Origin: Thermodesulforhabdaceae bacterium
GTDB lineage: Bacteria > Desulfobacterota > Syntrophobacteria > Syntrophobacterales > Thermodesulforhabdaceae
Reading direction: 5' to 3'
Assembly: GCA_037482015.1 (NCBI GenBank)
Contig: JBBFKT010000001.1
Span: forward strand, 463,854-527,853
DNA length: 64,000 nt
Under the pieces are notes generated by a model that saw only the letters and a program-made list of their open reading frames with translations, ran no database searches and was not told the origin of the DNA. A program made the position numbers and the translations under genes. This document shows, piece after piece, positions 45,649-56,025 of the stretch (positions are counted from its first letter, which is position 1; each line of letters opens with the position of its first letter).

Positions 45649-47174
45649 ATGTTGTAAAGGGAAAAGTCTATCTCGTAGGAGCTGGACCTGGAGATCCGGG
45701 GCTTATAACCGTCAAAGCTCAAAATCTCATCGCTAAAGCCGATGTGATTGTCTATGATTATCTGGCTAATGAATCGCTGCTTAGCCTAGCAAAACCTGAA
45801 GCAGAAAAAATTTATGTAGGGAAAAAAGCGGGTGCTCACACTCTGTCCCAAGCAGAAATAAACCAGCTTTTGATCGATAAGGGGCGTAACTCTGTTGTTG
45901 TGCGACTTAAAGGGGGAGATCCTTTTGTGTTTGGCCGTGGCGGCGAGGAAGCTCAAGCCCTTGCTTCTGCCGGCATTCCCTACGAAGTTGTGCCTGGAGT
46001 CACAGCAGCGGTTGCAGTGCCTGCCTACGCTGGTATTCCCCTTTCTCATAGAGATATCACTGCTTCAATGACCTTTGTTACTGGTCATGAAAAGGAAGGG
46101 CAGGAAGATTCCAAGATAAATTGGGAGGCTCTGGCAAAGCTTGGCGGAACTCTTGTGTTTTTCATGGGAGTCAAAAATATCTCTCTTATCGCTTCTCGAT
46201 TGATTGATAACGGCTTGTCGCCTCAAACTCCTGCCGCTGTAATCCGTTGGGGTACAACCCCTCAACAAAAAACCGTATGTGGGGTTCTTGGTAATATTGC
46301 ATCCCGGGTAGCTGAAGAAAACATAACGCCTCCTGCTATCATCGTGGTTGGAGATGTGGTGCAGCTTAGAGAAGAATTAAACTGGTTCGAGAAAAAACCT
46401 CTTTTTGGCAAAACCGTTGTGGTTACAAGAACTAGAACTCAAGCAAGCCGACTGGTAGAACTCCTATCAGAATACGGCGCTTCCTGTATTGAGTTTCCTA
46501 CCATTGCCATTGAACCACCCCCTTCCTGGGATGATCTGGACAGAGCCATTGATGAACTGAGCCGGTATGATTGGGTCATTTTTACGAGCGTAAACGGTGT
46601 TGAGAACTTTTTTGCTAGAGTCTGGGAGCGAGGCGGGGATGTTAGAAGTCTTACTGGAGTATCCGTTGCTGCTATTGGACCTGAGACAGCAAAAGCGGTT
46701 GAGAACCGAGGCATACGGGTTGATTTTGTCCCGAAGAGTTATAGGGCTGAAGACCTGGCGGAAGGGTTTCCTGAGAGTGTAATTAGAGGTAAAAGAGTGC
46801 TTATACCCAGAGCTATGGAAGCTAGAGAGATATTGCCTCAGATTCTTGAAGATAGAGGAGCTTACGTTGCTGTAGTGTCGGCATACCGAACGGTTATGCC
46901 GTCTAACGAATCTTCCGAAAAACTTGCCCAGGCAATAAAGGATGGCATCGTTGACTGCCTGACCTTTACTTCTTCTTCCACCGTGCGGAATTTTGTGAAG
47001 ATGATCGGACCGTTTTTGAACATAGAGGATCTCAACAAATCCGTTGTTGCCTGTATAGGACCAGTCACAGCTCAGACAGCGCAAGAACTTGGACTTTCAG
47101 TTAATGTTGTGGCTAGCAGCTACACTATAGAAGGACTCGTGGAGTCAATTGTAGATTTCTTTTCAGCCAGATAG
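45645..47174 (+). CDS. cobA-hemD: Fused uroporphyrinogen-III C-methyltransferase/uroporphyrinogen-III synthase
   Basis: A 509-residue two-domain enzyme. Residues 1-250 form a CobA/SUMT methyltransferase (VGAGPGDPGLITVKA, VRLKGGDPFVFGRGGEE, PGVTAAVAVPAYAGIPLTH-like and VFFMGVKN), which makes precorrin-2. Residues ~255-509 are HemD uroporphyrinogen-III synthase (KTVVVTRTRTQASRLVELL, WVIFTSVNGVENFF, LTFTSSSTVRNF). The fusion supplies siroheme, heme d1 or cobalamin precursors and is common in Desulfobacterota and clostridia. It overlaps hemC by 4 bp. Confidence 0.96.
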   Translation: MNVVKGKVYLVGAGPGDPGLITVKAQNLIAKADVIVYDYLANESLLSLAKPEAEKIYVGKKAGAHTLSQAEINQLLIDKGRNSVVVRLKGGDPFVFGRGGEEAQALASAGIPYEVVPGVTAAVAVPAYAGIPLSHRDITASMTFVTGHEKEGQEDSKINWEALAKLGGTLVFFMGVKNISLIASRLIDNGLSPQTPAAVIRWGTTPQQKTVCGVLGNIASRVAEENITPPAIIVVGDVVQLREELNWFEKKPLFGKTVVVTRTRTQASRLVELLSEYGASCIEFPTIAIEPPPSWDDLDRAIDELSRYDWVIFTSVNGVENFFARVWERGGDVRSLTGVSVAAIGPETAKAVENRGIRVDFVPKSYRAEDLAEGFPESVIRGKRVLIPRAMEAREILPQILEDRGAYVAVVSAYRTVMPSNESSEKLAQAIKDGIVDCLTFTSSSTVRNFVKMIGPFLNIEDLNKSVVACIGPVTAQTAQELGLSVNVVASSYTIEGLVESIVDFFSAR

Positions 47175-47199
47175 GGGCAACCTGGTATAAAGTTGCCCC
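47174..47199 (+). terminator. Hairpin ending the hem operon
   Basis: GGGGCAAC pairs perfectly with GTTGCCCC around a 10-nt loop, starting 1 bp after the cobA-hemD stop. A TTTTG tract follows 8 bp later. The weak U tract makes an intrinsic terminator likely but not certain. The convergent mlaA gene ends at 47212. Confidence 0.55.
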
Positions 47200-47211
47200 A
47201 GCCCCATTTTG

Positions 47212-47964
47212 TTATTCTCTAATTTTCTTCTGCCTGTTTTGAATATAAGCATCGCGGACTGCGATATAGGGATCAAGAGCTGATTTCTTGAGATCTTCAT
47301 ATTCTCCAATGTGCATCGAAGTGTAGTTGGTTACTTCGCCACCCTTTACTTCCGCTTTAATAATGAAATCAGGAATAATGTAATTTAGAGGATCTAGAAA
47401 AAAATCCACCGCCATTCCAAAAGAATCTCTTACCGTAGATGGTCCAAGAAATGGCCAGACTAGATAGGGACCGCTTTTTACACCGTAAAAGGCAAGAGTC
47501 TGTCCAAAGTCTTCATCTTTTTTGGATATGCCAAAATGACGTTCGGCAATATCAAAAAATCCCCCTATCCCAAGAGAGGAGTTAATGACAAATCGTTCTA
47601 GTTCCTGAACTGCATATTCAGGTTTCCCCTGAAAGATATTGTTGAAAAAGCGAATTGGTGTTCTTATATTGTCGAATGCATTGGCAATCCCTTGACGAAT
47701 TCCCGTGGGAAGGAAGGTTTTATATACGATGGCGACTGGTTTTAAGACCCAGAAATATAATCGGTCGTTAAATGTGCCCACAACCCTGTTTCCCGGTTCC
47801 AGGGGATCCGAAAATGCTATTTCCTCCCCAAATTCCTCAAAGGATGTTTCCCCATTATTGTTTGTTTTTCCATATACCATTGTAGAATGCCCCACACTTA
47901 CAATCAAAAGGAGCATTAGTCCTAAGCCAATCGTAAGCGTTGGTTTAATAAAAGAATTCATCAT
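47212..47964 (-). CDS. mlaA: MlaA/VacJ family outer-membrane lipid-asymmetry protein
   Basis: A 250-residue MlaA-type protein, which extracts misplaced phospholipids from the outer leaflet of the outer membrane and passes them to MlaC. Typical stretches are DPLEPGNRVVGTFNDRLYFWVLKP, FFNNIFQGK, RFVINSSLGIGGFFDIAE and GPYLVWPFLGPSTVRDS. A signal peptide is present, but no lipobox Cys is visible, unlike most VacJ lipoproteins. The rest of the Mla system is not in the window. It is divergent from ftsH with a 95-bp shared promoter region. Confidence 0.9.
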   Translation of the reverse strand: MMNSFIKPTLTIGLGLMLLLIVSVGHSTMVYGKTNNNGETSFEEFGEEIAFSDPLEPGNRVVGTFNDRLYFWVLKPVAIVYKTFLPTGIRQGIANAFDNIRTPIRFFNNIFQGKPEYAVQELERFVINSSLGIGGFFDIAERHFGISKKDEDFGQTLAFYGVKSGPYLVWPFLGPSTVRDSFGMAVDFFLDPLNYIIPDFIIKAEVKGGEVTNYTSMHIGEYEDLKKSALDPYIAVRDAYIQNRQKKIRE

Positions 47965-48059
47965 TTAAGCCTCCTTAGGTAAGAAACACCATCTTTGCCT
48001 GACAAGAGAAAAATATATAGAAGCAATTAAGTTGAATCAATAAAAAGAGGAGATCGAGC

Positions 48060-50024
48060 ATGAATGATTCTAACATCAAGAGCAATCCTCTCGACTCAAT
48101 CAAGGAACAATTAACTAGTGGAGGGCAACCACCTCATCCGCCTGATCGCCATGATATGTCTAAGAAAATGCATTTTTCTATCTGGTATTTCATACTGGTG
48201 TTCCTTTTCCTTTCCTGGCTTCATGATCTGTGGATCTTCAAGCAGAATGTTGCAAACTTGCCTTATTCAACCTTTAAGACCATGGTGAGCGAAGGTAAGG
48301 TGGAACGAGTTGTTATCGGGGAAGATACTATATCCGGTGTCTTCAAGTCTTCTGAAGATGGCAAGAAATATTTTTCTACAGTAAAACTTCAAGATTCGGA
48401 TCTAATATCCTTTCTGGATCGTTATGGCGTAACCTATTCGGGAGAAAAGCAGAATAAGTTACTTAATGCCATACTTTCGTGGGTTGTGCCCCTGGTAATA
48501 TTTATAATTGTGTGGAGCTACGTCCTCAGGCGAATGGGGGGACCTCAGGGAGTTCTTTCCTTTGGGAAAGCTCGAGCCAAAATCTACGCCGAAAAAGATG
48601 TTGGAGTTACCTTTGACGATGTTGCTGGTATAGATGAAGCCAAGAGAGAACTGCAGGAAATAGTTGAGTATCTCAAGAACCCGGAGAAATTTGTGCGGCT
48701 TGGAGCTAAAATTCCAAAGGGTGTTTTGTTGGTTGGAGCTCCAGGAACAGGAAAAACTTTACTTGCTCGAGCAGTGGCGGGGGAAGCCAGCGTGCCATTT
48801 TTCAGTATGAGTGGGTCCGATTTTGTGGAAATGTTTGTGGGTGTGGGAGCCGCTCGAGTCCGCGATCTGTTCGCTCAGGCGAAAGCCAACGCCCCCTGTA
48901 TTATTTTTATCGATGAGCTGGACGCTCTTGGGAAAGCCCGCGGTATCAATCCTCTGGGAAGTCATGACGAACGAGAACAGACCCTTAACCAGTTGCTCGT
49001 AGAAATGGATGGATTTGATTCTTCATCGGGTGTCATTATCATGGCTGCCACCAATCGTCCTGAAATTCTCGATCCGGCTCTTTTGAGACCCGGCCGTTTC
49101 GACCGTCATATTGCAATAGATCGTCCGGATATCAAGGGGCGAGAAGCAATTCTTAACATTCATACGAAAAAAATAAAGCTTTGCGATGATGTTGATCTGA
49201 AAAAGATCGCTGCCATGACCCCGGGATTTGTCGGAGCAGATCTGGCGAATCTTGTTAATGAAGCGGCTCTTATGGCTGCAAGAAGAGACGCCGATTGCGT
49301 GAATATGAAGGATTTTCAGGAAGCTCTCGATCGCATAATCGCCGGACTTGAAAAGAAAAACCGGGCAATTAACCCGAGAGAAAAAGAGATAGTAGCTTAC
49401 CACGAAGCTGGGCACGCTCTGGTGGCAATGGCAGTGCCTAATGCTGATCCGGTGAATAAAGTTTCTATCATTCCCAGAGGGATCGGAGCCCTTGGATACA
49501 CTCAACAGATGCCCACCGAAGATCGATACCTTCTGACTCGACAGGAACTCATTGACCGAATAAGCGTCCTTCTCGGAGGACGTGTGGCGGAGGAACTGGT
49601 CTTCGGTGACGTCTCAACAGGGGCGATGAATGATCTTCAGCGCGCAACAGACATTGTAAAGCGTATGATCACTGAATACGGAATGAGTGAGCGACTGGGA
49701 CCTCTTACTTTTCGCCGCGAAGCAAGATCACCTTTCCTTCAAACGGAGTCTGCTCCGCCTTTCCTTACCGAACGCGACTTCAGCGAACGCACGGCTGAAA
49801 TGATAGACGAGGAAATGAAAGAACTGATTGAGAAGATTCACGCTCGAACTCGAAATATTTTACAAAAGTCTCGCAGTTGGCTCGATCGTATGGCTCGCGA
49901 ATTGCTAGAAAAAGAAGTTTTGGAAGGGGAAGATTTAGAACGATTTGCGCAGGAATTCAAAGCATTCTGGCAAACGGTGGAAACCGAGGAGAAGCTCAAT
50001 GAACAAAAGGAAGGAAGTGTTTAA
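48060..50024 (+). CDS. ftsH: ATP-dependent zinc metalloprotease FtsH
   Basis: A membrane-anchored AAA+ protease of 654 residues. After an N-terminal extension of about 40 residues come two membrane helices around a small periplasmic domain. The AAA domain then shows Walker A GAPGTGKT, Walker [13 protein letters not shown] and the SRH ([15 protein letters not shown]). The M41 protease has the zinc motif HEAGH and a later third ligand Asp in [18 protein letters not shown]. The extension with [13 protein letters not shown] is longer than in E. coli. It is followed immediately by an RND pump operon whose first gene begins inside its end. Confidence 0.97.
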   Translation: MNDSNIKSNPLDSIKEQLTSGGQPPHPPDRHDMSKKMHFSIWYFILVFLFLSWLHDLWIFKQNVANLPYSTFKTMVSEGKVERVVIGEDTISGVFKSSEDGKKYFSTVKLQDSDLISFLDRYGVTYSGEKQNKLLNAILSWVVPLVIFIIVWSYVLRRMGGPQGVLSFGKARAKIYAEKDVGVTFDDVAGIDEAKRELQEIVEYLKNPEKFVRLGAKIPKGVLLVGAPGTGKTLLARAVAGEASVPFFSMSGSDFVEMFVGVGAARVRDLFAQAKANAPCIIFIDELDALGKARGINPLGSHDEREQTLNQLLVEMDGFDSSSGVIIMAATNRPEILDPALLRPGRFDRHIAIDRPDIKGREAILNIHTKKIKLCDDVDLKKIAAMTPGFVGADLANLVNEAALMAARRDADCVNMKDFQEALDRIIAGLEKKNRAINPREKEIVAYHEAGHALVAMAVPNADPVNKVSIIPRGIGALGYTQQMPTEDRYLLTRQELIDRISVLLGGRVAEELVFGDVSTGAMNDLQRATDIVKRMITEYGMSERLGPLTFRREARSPFLQTESAPPFLTERDFSERTAEMIDEEMKELIEKIHARTRNILQKSRSWLDRMARELLEKEVLEGEDLERFAQEFKAFWQTVETEEKLNEQKEGSV

Positions 50025-51195
50025 GGGCGTTGGAAGTCTGGCGCTGCTTCTCCTGATGATGGCGTGGCTTTCTGGTGCCTTCGTTAGCAAGGTAAAGCCC
50101 GGAGAGGCGAAAATTACCGAGCCGGCAGCAAAGCCACAGGAAACGGTGCCTGTTAGGGAAGTGGCTTATCCCTTCGAAGCCGAACAGGTTGGAACGATAA
50201 GAACTAAAGCGGATACTTGGGTTTCAAGTCGCATCATGGCTCAGGTTAAGGAAATCCTCGTTTCGGAAGGAGCATCTGTCCGGGGAATTGAAACGGGCGC
50301 CCCTACCGTTCTTGCTCGTCTCGACGATCGTGACCTTAGAGCAAAGGTTCAGCAGGCTGAATCAAATCTTCAAGCGGCTAAAAGAGCTGTAGAGATGGCT
50401 AAGGCTCAGCTTGAAGCAGCAAAGGCAAACCTGTCTTCGGCAAAAGCTCAAAAAGAGCGCGTCTCTGCTGACTACCGAAGATATCAAGAGCTTTACAAAC
50501 AGGGAGCAGCCACTGCTCAGCAGCTGGAACACATGAGAGCTCAGTTTATTACGGCTGAATCCCAATATTCTGGGGCTTTCAATCAAGTGCAATCGGCTCA
50601 AGCAGACCTTTCCCGTATGGAAGCCCAGGTATCGCAGGCGGAAGCCGGTCTTGCCGAAGCGAGAACCATGCTTGATTATGCCGTTATTCGAGCTCCCTTC
50701 AGCGGCAAAGTTGTTAAAAAGATGGTCGAGGTGGGCACAATGGTTTCCCCTGGACAGCCCCTTTTTTACATCGAAAGTCCTTCTCAGCCAGAACTTCATG
50801 CCTGGGTGGCGGAATCTCTTCTTCCTTTTGTTTCTGTGGGAAGTCGCTTCGACGTGACTATTGACGCTCTCAAGAAGACAATCCCGGGAGTTGTTCGGGA
50901 AATCGTGCCCCAGTCTGAGTCATCGACCAGAACAGTGCTTGTTAAAATTGCCCTCCCGCCGGAAAAAGATCTTGTTAACGGCTTGTTTGGAAGATTTACC
51001 ATTTCTTACGGTTCTTATTCGACTTTAGTGATTCCTAAAAAGGCTATAAAAGAAGTTGGGCAGATCAGGATAGTCCACGTATTGAAGCCGGATGGCTCTG
51101 TATCAAGGAGATTTGTAACTGTTGGACGAATTCATGGTGATTTTATAGAGGTGCTTACAGGGCTTATCGCCGGAGAAGAGGTAGTAGTGCAATGA
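49999..51195 (+). CDS. RND efflux system periplasmic adaptor (membrane fusion protein)
   Basis: A 398-residue adaptor linking an inner-membrane RND pump to an outer-membrane channel. The N-terminus has a hydrophobic anchor but no lipobox. It then shows the lipoyl/barrel-sandwich half TWVSSRIMAQVKEILVSEGASV, a long Ala-rich helical hairpin (about residues 110-215), and the returning half YAVIRAPFSGKVVKKMVEVGTMV, followed by beta-barrel and membrane-proximal domains. ATG 49999 follows GAGGAG and overlaps ftsH by 26 bp. Its stop overlaps the pump start by 4 bp. No TolC gene is nearby. Confidence 0.92.
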   Translation: MNKRKEVFKGVGSLALLLLMMAWLSGAFVSKVKPGEAKITEPAAKPQETVPVREVAYPFEAEQVGTIRTKADTWVSSRIMAQVKEILVSEGASVRGIETGAPTVLARLDDRDLRAKVQQAESNLQAAKRAVEMAKAQLEAAKANLSSAKAQKERVSADYRRYQELYKQGAATAQQLEHMRAQFITAESQYSGAFNQVQSAQADLSRMEAQVSQAEAGLAEARTMLDYAVIRAPFSGKVVKKMVEVGTMVSPGQPLFYIESPSQPELHAWVAESLLPFVSVGSRFDVTIDALKKTIPGVVREIVPQSESSTRTVLVKIALPPEKDLVNGLFGRFTISYGSYSTLVIPKKAIKEVGQIRIVHVLKPDGSVSRRFVTVGRIHGDFIEVLTGLIAGEEVVVQ

Positions 51196-54100
51196 CTCAA
51201 AACGGCTCCCACCATCATCACTGGATGAACAGCATTGTTGAAGCTTTTCTCCGAGGCAATCTTTCCGTTTTGTTGATTATAGTAAGTTTCGTTGCCGGTT
51301 TTATTGCTCTGAGTTTTACCCCTCGTGAAGAAGATCCCCAGATTGTTGTGCCCATTGCGGATGTGTTCGTAAATATGCCCGGCGCATCAGCGGCGGAGGT
51401 TGAAAGGCAGGTTTCCACACGGCTGGAAAAACTGCTCTATCAAATAGACGGTGTTGAGTATGTCTATTCTATGAGCTTTCCTTCTAGAGCTGTGATTACT
51501 GTGCGTTTTTACGTGGGGGAGGATCGGGAGCGTAGCTGGGTTAAGCTTTACAATAAAATCTACGCCAATATTGATCAAATACCGCCAGGGGTTACAGGCT
51601 GGGTGGTAAAGCCCGTGGAAATAGATGATGTTCCCATTGTGAATCTTACTATCTATAGCGATCGCTACAGCGATTATGAACTGAGGCGGCTCGCAGAAGA
51701 GCTGGAGATAAGGCTACAGGGAGTAAAGAATGCAGGAAAAACTTACATTGTCGGAGGATCCCCGCGCCGCATCCTGATTTCGCTTGATCCTTATAAAATG
51801 GCTGCCCACGGCATATGTCTTCAAGATATTCGAACGGCTATAGCTGCTGCAAATGGTGTCTTGCCTTCGGGCGAATTAACCATCGGAAACGAAGCTTTCT
51901 ACGTAGAGGCTGGAAAATTCCTCACTTCTGCCGATGATGTCGGGAATCTTATAGTAGGTGTTCACGATGGAAAGCCCGTTTATCTGAAAAATGTTGCCGA
52001 AATAAGAGACGGTCCTGATGAGCCAAAGATCTACACCAGGATTGCCTTCGGTCCCAGTGCATTCTCAAAGATAGATCCCGCATCGGAAGTAAAGGAACGG
52101 AGAGAACCTGAAGGAGTCGAAAGATTTACTGACTATCCAGCCGTGACCGTGGCGGTAGCAAAGCATAAGGGGACTAATGCTGTCACCGTAGCCAGAGAGA
52201 TTATCAGGGAAGCGGAGAAGTTCGCCAAGGAGGTTTTTCCAGAGGGAGTCCATCTAAGGATCACGAGAAATTACGGGAAAACTGCAGATGAGAAGGTTAA
52301 CGAGCTTGTTGAAGCTCTTGTGGTTGCAATTGCTATCGTGATTCTTCTACTTGCTTACAGTATTGGGTGGCGTGAAGGATTGATTATAGCTTTTGCAGTT
52401 CCCATAACCTTCAGCCTTACGCTTCTAATTAACATGTTTCTTGGTTATACCATAAATCGAGTAACGCTCTTTGCTCTCATACTTTCCCTGGGACTTGTCG
52501 TGGACGATCCAATTGTGGATGTTGAAAATATTCACCGCCATTTTGTCCTCCGCAAGGAACCGCCGTTTCAGGCGGTTATTACGGCGGTTTCTGAAGTAAG
52601 GCCTCCAATCATCTGGGCAACCTTTGCGGTCATTATGTCCTTTCTTCCCATGTTTTTCATAACGGGCATGATGGGTCCTTATATGGCGCCTATGGCGGTG
52701 AATGTTCCTGTGGCTATGTTCATGAGTCTTGTGGTCTCTTTTACGATAACCCCATGGCTTTCTCTTCATGTGCTGGGAAAGGTCTATGATCGCCCTGTTC
52801 ATCATGAAAAACCCTTCGTGCTAGAAGAAACTCTTATTTTTCGGATTTATAATCGAGTAATGACCCCTGTTATCGAAAATTCCAGGATTCGCATGGCTGT
52901 TATAGGTGTTATTCTGTTGCTGTTTGCCTTTTGTGGATGGCTTGTTGTGAGCAAACGAGTTCCTCTCAAGATGCTCCCCTTTGACAATAAAAACGAACTC
53001 CAAGTTGTGGTTGATATGCCTGAAGGAACCTCTCTTGAAAGAACTGAAGCTGTAACTTATGAACTTTCCAGGTATTTGCTGAGCCTTAAGGAAGTGACCG
53101 ATGTTACCTGGTATGTTGGAACTGCGAGTCCGATAGATTTTAACGGTCTTGTAAGGCATTACTACCTGCGCGAAGGGTCAAATGTGGCGGACATAAGAGT
53201 AAACTTTGTGGGAAAGAAGAGACGTGCTCAACAAAGTCACGCTATCGCTCTTCGGATTCGAAATAACCTTACAGAAATTGCCAGGCGCTACGGAGCTAAT
53301 ATAAAGATTGTTGAAGTGCCCCCGGGACCTCCGGTGATAGCCACTATTGTGGCTGAAATTTACGGTAAAAGCCTGCTTCAGTCCTATGATGAGCTTATCG
53401 GTGCGGCGAAGCAGGTGCGGAATATTATGGAAAGTATTCCCGGCATCGTGGATGTGGACGATACTCTTGTAACACCTCAAAAAAAGGTGGTCTGGGCTGT
53501 GGATCGTATAAAAGCCGGCGTAATTGGTATAAACAATAACCAGGTTGCCCAGCTTGTGTCGGACATGATTGAAGGCGGAGAATATGGTTCTCTCCGGCTT
53601 CCCGATCAGGTTCATCCTGTGAAGATAGTGGCGAGACTTCCCAGAGCCAGCAGATCGGTTCCGGAAGAAATTGGAACCTTTATGGTTAAGAACCCGAAGG
53701 GACAAATGGTTTATCTGTCTGAGCTGGGCTGGTTTGAGGAACGCACGATCGATCAGCCAATTTACCATAAAAACCTTAAGCCAGTAGTGTATGTTTTTGC
53801 CGAAACTGCAGGTCTTCCTCCGCCGGAAGCCATTTTCATTTTGAAAGATGCTGTCTCTCGCAATGCTTCTCTAGAAAACTTTGACATAGTCTGGTCTGGA
53901 GAAGGAGAATGGGACATCACGGTGAGAGTTTTCCGCGACCTCGGAATCGCCTTTGGTGTGGCAGTGCTCGGTATTTATATCTTGCTTCTTTACCAGACGC
54001 AAAGCTATCTCTTGCCCGTTATTCAGCTTATAGCTCTTCCTCTATCCATTATCGGCATTATTCCAGGATTTTGGATTTTGAACCTTATTTTTGGGGAAAC

Positions 54101-54461
54101 GGTTGGAGGCTGGCAAAACCATGTGTATTTCACAGCCACAGCCATGATCGGCATGATAGCTCTGGCGGGTATCGCTACCAGAAATTCCATTCTTCTCATT
54201 GAATTCATCGAAGAACGTAAGAAAGAAGGAAAGCCTCTGGTTAGGTCTCTTATTGAAGCGGGGGCGGTCAGAATGCGAGCAATTTTTCTGACTTCTCTTG
54301 CCGCTATGCTTGGTGCCTGGCCTATTACTCTGGATCCCATCTTTTCCGGGCTTGCCTGGTCGCTAATACTGGGAATAAGCGTCTCCACTTTCTTTACTCT
54401 GATAGTTGTTCCGATGGTTTATTTCATGGCTTATGGACGTAGGGAAAAAGAAATCGTTTAA
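51192..54461 (+). CDS. RND family efflux transporter permease
   Basis: An inner-membrane proton-driven pump of 1089 residues. It has an N-terminal helix, a large porter domain beginning PREEDPQIVVPIADVFVNMPGASA, then a helix bundle with TM4 GLVVDDPIVDVENIHR, whose acidic pair relays protons. A second half repeats the design, ending with IALAGIATRNSILLIEF and LGISVSTFFTLIVVPMVYF. The amphiphile/acriflavine (HAE) group is the closest outline, though the PREEDPQI start is typical of a Desulfobacterota/Proteobacteria subset whose substrates are unknown. It is translationally coupled to its adaptor. Confidence 0.94.
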   Translation: MTQNGSHHHHWMNSIVEAFLRGNLSVLLIIVSFVAGFIALSFTPREEDPQIVVPIADVFVNMPGASAAEVERQVSTRLEKLLYQIDGVEYVYSMSFPSRAVITVRFYVGEDRERSWVKLYNKIYANIDQIPPGVTGWVVKPVEIDDVPIVNLTIYSDRYSDYELRRLAEELEIRLQGVKNAGKTYIVGGSPRRILISLDPYKMAAHGICLQDIRTAIAAANGVLPSGELTIGNEAFYVEAGKFLTSADDVGNLIVGVHDGKPVYLKNVAEIRDGPDEPKIYTRIAFGPSAFSKIDPASEVKERREPEGVERFTDYPAVTVAVAKHKGTNAVTVAREIIREAEKFAKEVFPEGVHLRITRNYGKTADEKVNELVEALVVAIAIVILLLAYSIGWREGLIIAFAVPITFSLTLLINMFLGYTINRVTLFALILSLGLVVDDPIVDVENIHRHFVLRKEPPFQAVITAVSEVRPPIIWATFAVIMSFLPMFFITGMMGPYMAPMAVNVPVAMFMSLVVSFTITPWLSLHVLGKVYDRPVHHEKPFVLEETLIFRIYNRVMTPVIENSRIRMAVIGVILLLFAFCGWLVVSKRVPLKMLPFDNKNELQVVVDMPEGTSLERTEAVTYELSRYLLSLKEVTDVTWYVGTASPIDFNGLVRHYYLREGSNVADIRVNFVGKKRRAQQSHAIALRIRNNLTEIARRYGANIKIVEVPPGPPVIATIVAEIYGKSLLQSYDELIGAAKQVRNIMESIPGIVDVDDTLVTPQKKVVWAVDRIKAGVIGINNNQVAQLVSDMIEGGEYGSLRLPDQVHPVKIVARLPRASRSVPEEIGTFMVKNPKGQMVYLSELGWFEERTIDQPIYHKNLKPVVYVFAETAGLPPPEAIFILKDAVSRNASLENFDIVWSGEGEWDITVRVFRDLGIAFGVAVLGIYILLLYQTQSYLLPVIQLIALPLSIIGIIPGFWILNLIFGETVGGWQNHVYFTATAMIGMIALAGIATRNSILLIEFIEERKKEGKPLVRSLIEAGAVRMRAIFLTSLAAMLGAWPITLDPIFSGLAWSLILGISVSTFFTLIVVPMVYFMAYGRREKEIV

Positions 54462-54514
54462 TTCTGAATGTCTCTAATAGACAATGAGGGTTAGCGGACT
54501 GGCGGAGTGTAATT

Positions 54515-55174
54515 GTGGATCCAATGCGAGGCACGATTTTACTCATTGAGGATGATGTTTTACTTGGGGATAGTCTCAGAGACTATCTGAAAATGCACGG
54601 GTTTTCGGTTACCTGGGTTAAGGAAAGATTTGCTGAGATCGAGCAAGAAGTTGACTTCTCCCGTTTTGACCTTGTTATTCTGGACTTGATTCTACCTGAA
54701 AGATCAGGCGAAGAGATTTTAGATATAATACGTTCCCAATCGCCTGTTATTCCGGTTCTGGTGTTAACGGCGAAAAGTAGCATTGAATCCAAAAAAGATT
54801 GTTTTGTTCGAGGAGCCGATGATTACCTCGTTAAGCCCTTTGAAATGGAGGAACTTCTCCTGCGGCTTGATGCTTTGCTTCGAAGAACGGGTGCTGCTTC
54901 GCGCCACATAATAGAAGATTGCGTGGTGGATCAGTTTTCGGGTGTAGTTTTTAAACAGGGGCAAGAAATAAAATTGAGTCGAAGAGCCTGGGATCTTTTA
55001 ATATACCTTGTGAAAAATCGAGGACGCATAATTGATAAAGATGAACTTTTAAAAAATGTCTGGACTGATGCTGTTGTTACCGAAGAAACTCTCCGAGCTT
55101 ATATAAAAGAACTGAGAAAACTGTTTCCTCGAGCCATTGAAACTTACAAGGGAAGAGGTTACAGGCTGGTTTGA
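54515..55174 (+). CDS. OmpR-family response regulator
   Basis: A 219-residue regulator. The receiver domain has IEDDVLLGDSLRDYL, phospho-acceptor Asp in LVILDLILPERSG and Lys in YLVKPF. The C-terminal winged helix reads IKLSRRAWDLLIYLVKNRGRIIDKDELL and ends in KGRGYRLV. The start is GTG at 54515, since GGAG lies 8 bases upstream; an ATG three codons later is less well placed. It overlaps the downstream kinase by 4 bp and may respond to envelope stress or control the neighbouring RND pump, by position only. Confidence 0.92.
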   Translation: MDPMRGTILLIEDDVLLGDSLRDYLKMHGFSVTWVKERFAEIEQEVDFSRFDLVILDLILPERSGEEILDIIRSQSPVIPVLVLTAKSSIESKKDCFVRGADDYLVKPFEMEELLLRLDALLRRTGAASRHIIEDCVVDQFSGVVFKQGQEIKLSRRAWDLLIYLVKNRGRIIDKDELLKNVWTDAVVTEETLRAYIKELRKLFPRAIETYKGRGYRLV

Positions 55175-56010
55175 AGGAAAAAATCTCTCTTATATTACGA
55201 TTTTGCTTCATTATTGGGTTAGCCTTTTTGTGCCTCTGGATTTGGTCCTGTGCCTACTTTTTCATGAAAATATCAGTTGTTGATCCTATCTATGCCTATG
55301 AATCAACAGTAATTTTTGGAGCAAGTCTTTTCTTTTGGATCTTGGGGCTTTCAGCTCTGGCGGTTGTGCTGTTTTATGAGCTACTCGTCAGGTATGTTGA
55401 TCAGCGTGAAAAGTCCTATCGTTTTAAGCAGACAATTTCCCAGGTACTTTCGCATAAGTTTGGAAATTTTCTTATAACTCAAAAGCTAAATCTTTCCATT
55501 ATGGAAAGTCGGTTTTCTCATGAGGTATTAAACCGAGCTAAGCTAAGCCTTCAGGAGATGGAGTCCGAGTTCAAAAATATTATAAAGGTGATAGAGGAAT
55601 TTCGACCAGAACATCTAGCCAGGATGATTGTTGATCTGAAAGAGATTGTTCTTGATATAGTGAAGGGTTATTTTGAAAAACACTCACAGCTTTATGTCAA
55701 ATTAAGACTTCAACCTGCTAAAGTTTTCGTAAACACTCAGGAAACTTCAATATTTCTCCAGCTTATCATCGATAATGCTTTCAGATATGCGGATAAAAAG
55801 GTGTATATCCGCACTGGGGTTTTCCGCCGGAGACCCTATCTGGTCGTCTTAAACGATATTGAGAGAGAAACCGCCGCTCACGGTGCCGGTATAGGGCTTA
55901 TTATAGCTCGTAATATAGCCGCAGGCCTTAATATTTCTCTCACTACAGTTTCCAGAAAAAACCGCTATTTTGTTATCGCTTTCCTGCCCAGAAAAAGGTG
56001 GTTTGAGTAA
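55171..56010 (+). CDS. Small sensor histidine kinase
   Basis: A 279-residue kinase starting with TTG that overlaps the regulator stop (TTGA). Two N-terminal membrane helices (ILRFCFIIGLAFLCLWIW and SLFFWILGLSALAVVLFYEL) flank a periplasmic loop of only about 20 residues. The HisKA region has LSHKFGNFL with the phospho-acceptor His. The HATPase has an N-box LIIDNAFRYADKK and a glycine-rich AGIGLIIARNIAAGL, but the G1 box is reduced to VVLNDIERETAAHG. Lack of a sensing domain suggests membrane-stress sensing or dependence on a partner. Confidence 0.84.
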   Translation: MKEKISLILRFCFIIGLAFLCLWIWSCAYFFMKISVVDPIYAYESTVIFGASLFFWILGLSALAVVLFYELLVRYVDQREKSYRFKQTISQVLSHKFGNFLITQKLNLSIMESRFSHEVLNRAKLSLQEMESEFKNIIKVIEEFRPEHLARMIVDLKEIVLDIVKGYFEKHSQLYVKLRLQPAKVFVNTQETSIFLQLIIDNAFRYADKKVYIRTGVFRRRPYLVVLNDIERETAAHGAGIGLIIARNIAAGLNISLTTVSRKNRYFVIAFLPRKRWFE

Positions 56011-56025
56011 ACCTAACCGACATTA

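Noticed and set aside
46467-47084. 205-residue minus-strand frame in cobA-hemD
   Set aside because: Antisense to a confirmed two-domain enzyme, with no motif or ribosome-binding site.
53178-53768. 196-residue minus-strand frame in the RND pump gene
   Set aside because: Shadow of a conserved transporter gene; no motif.
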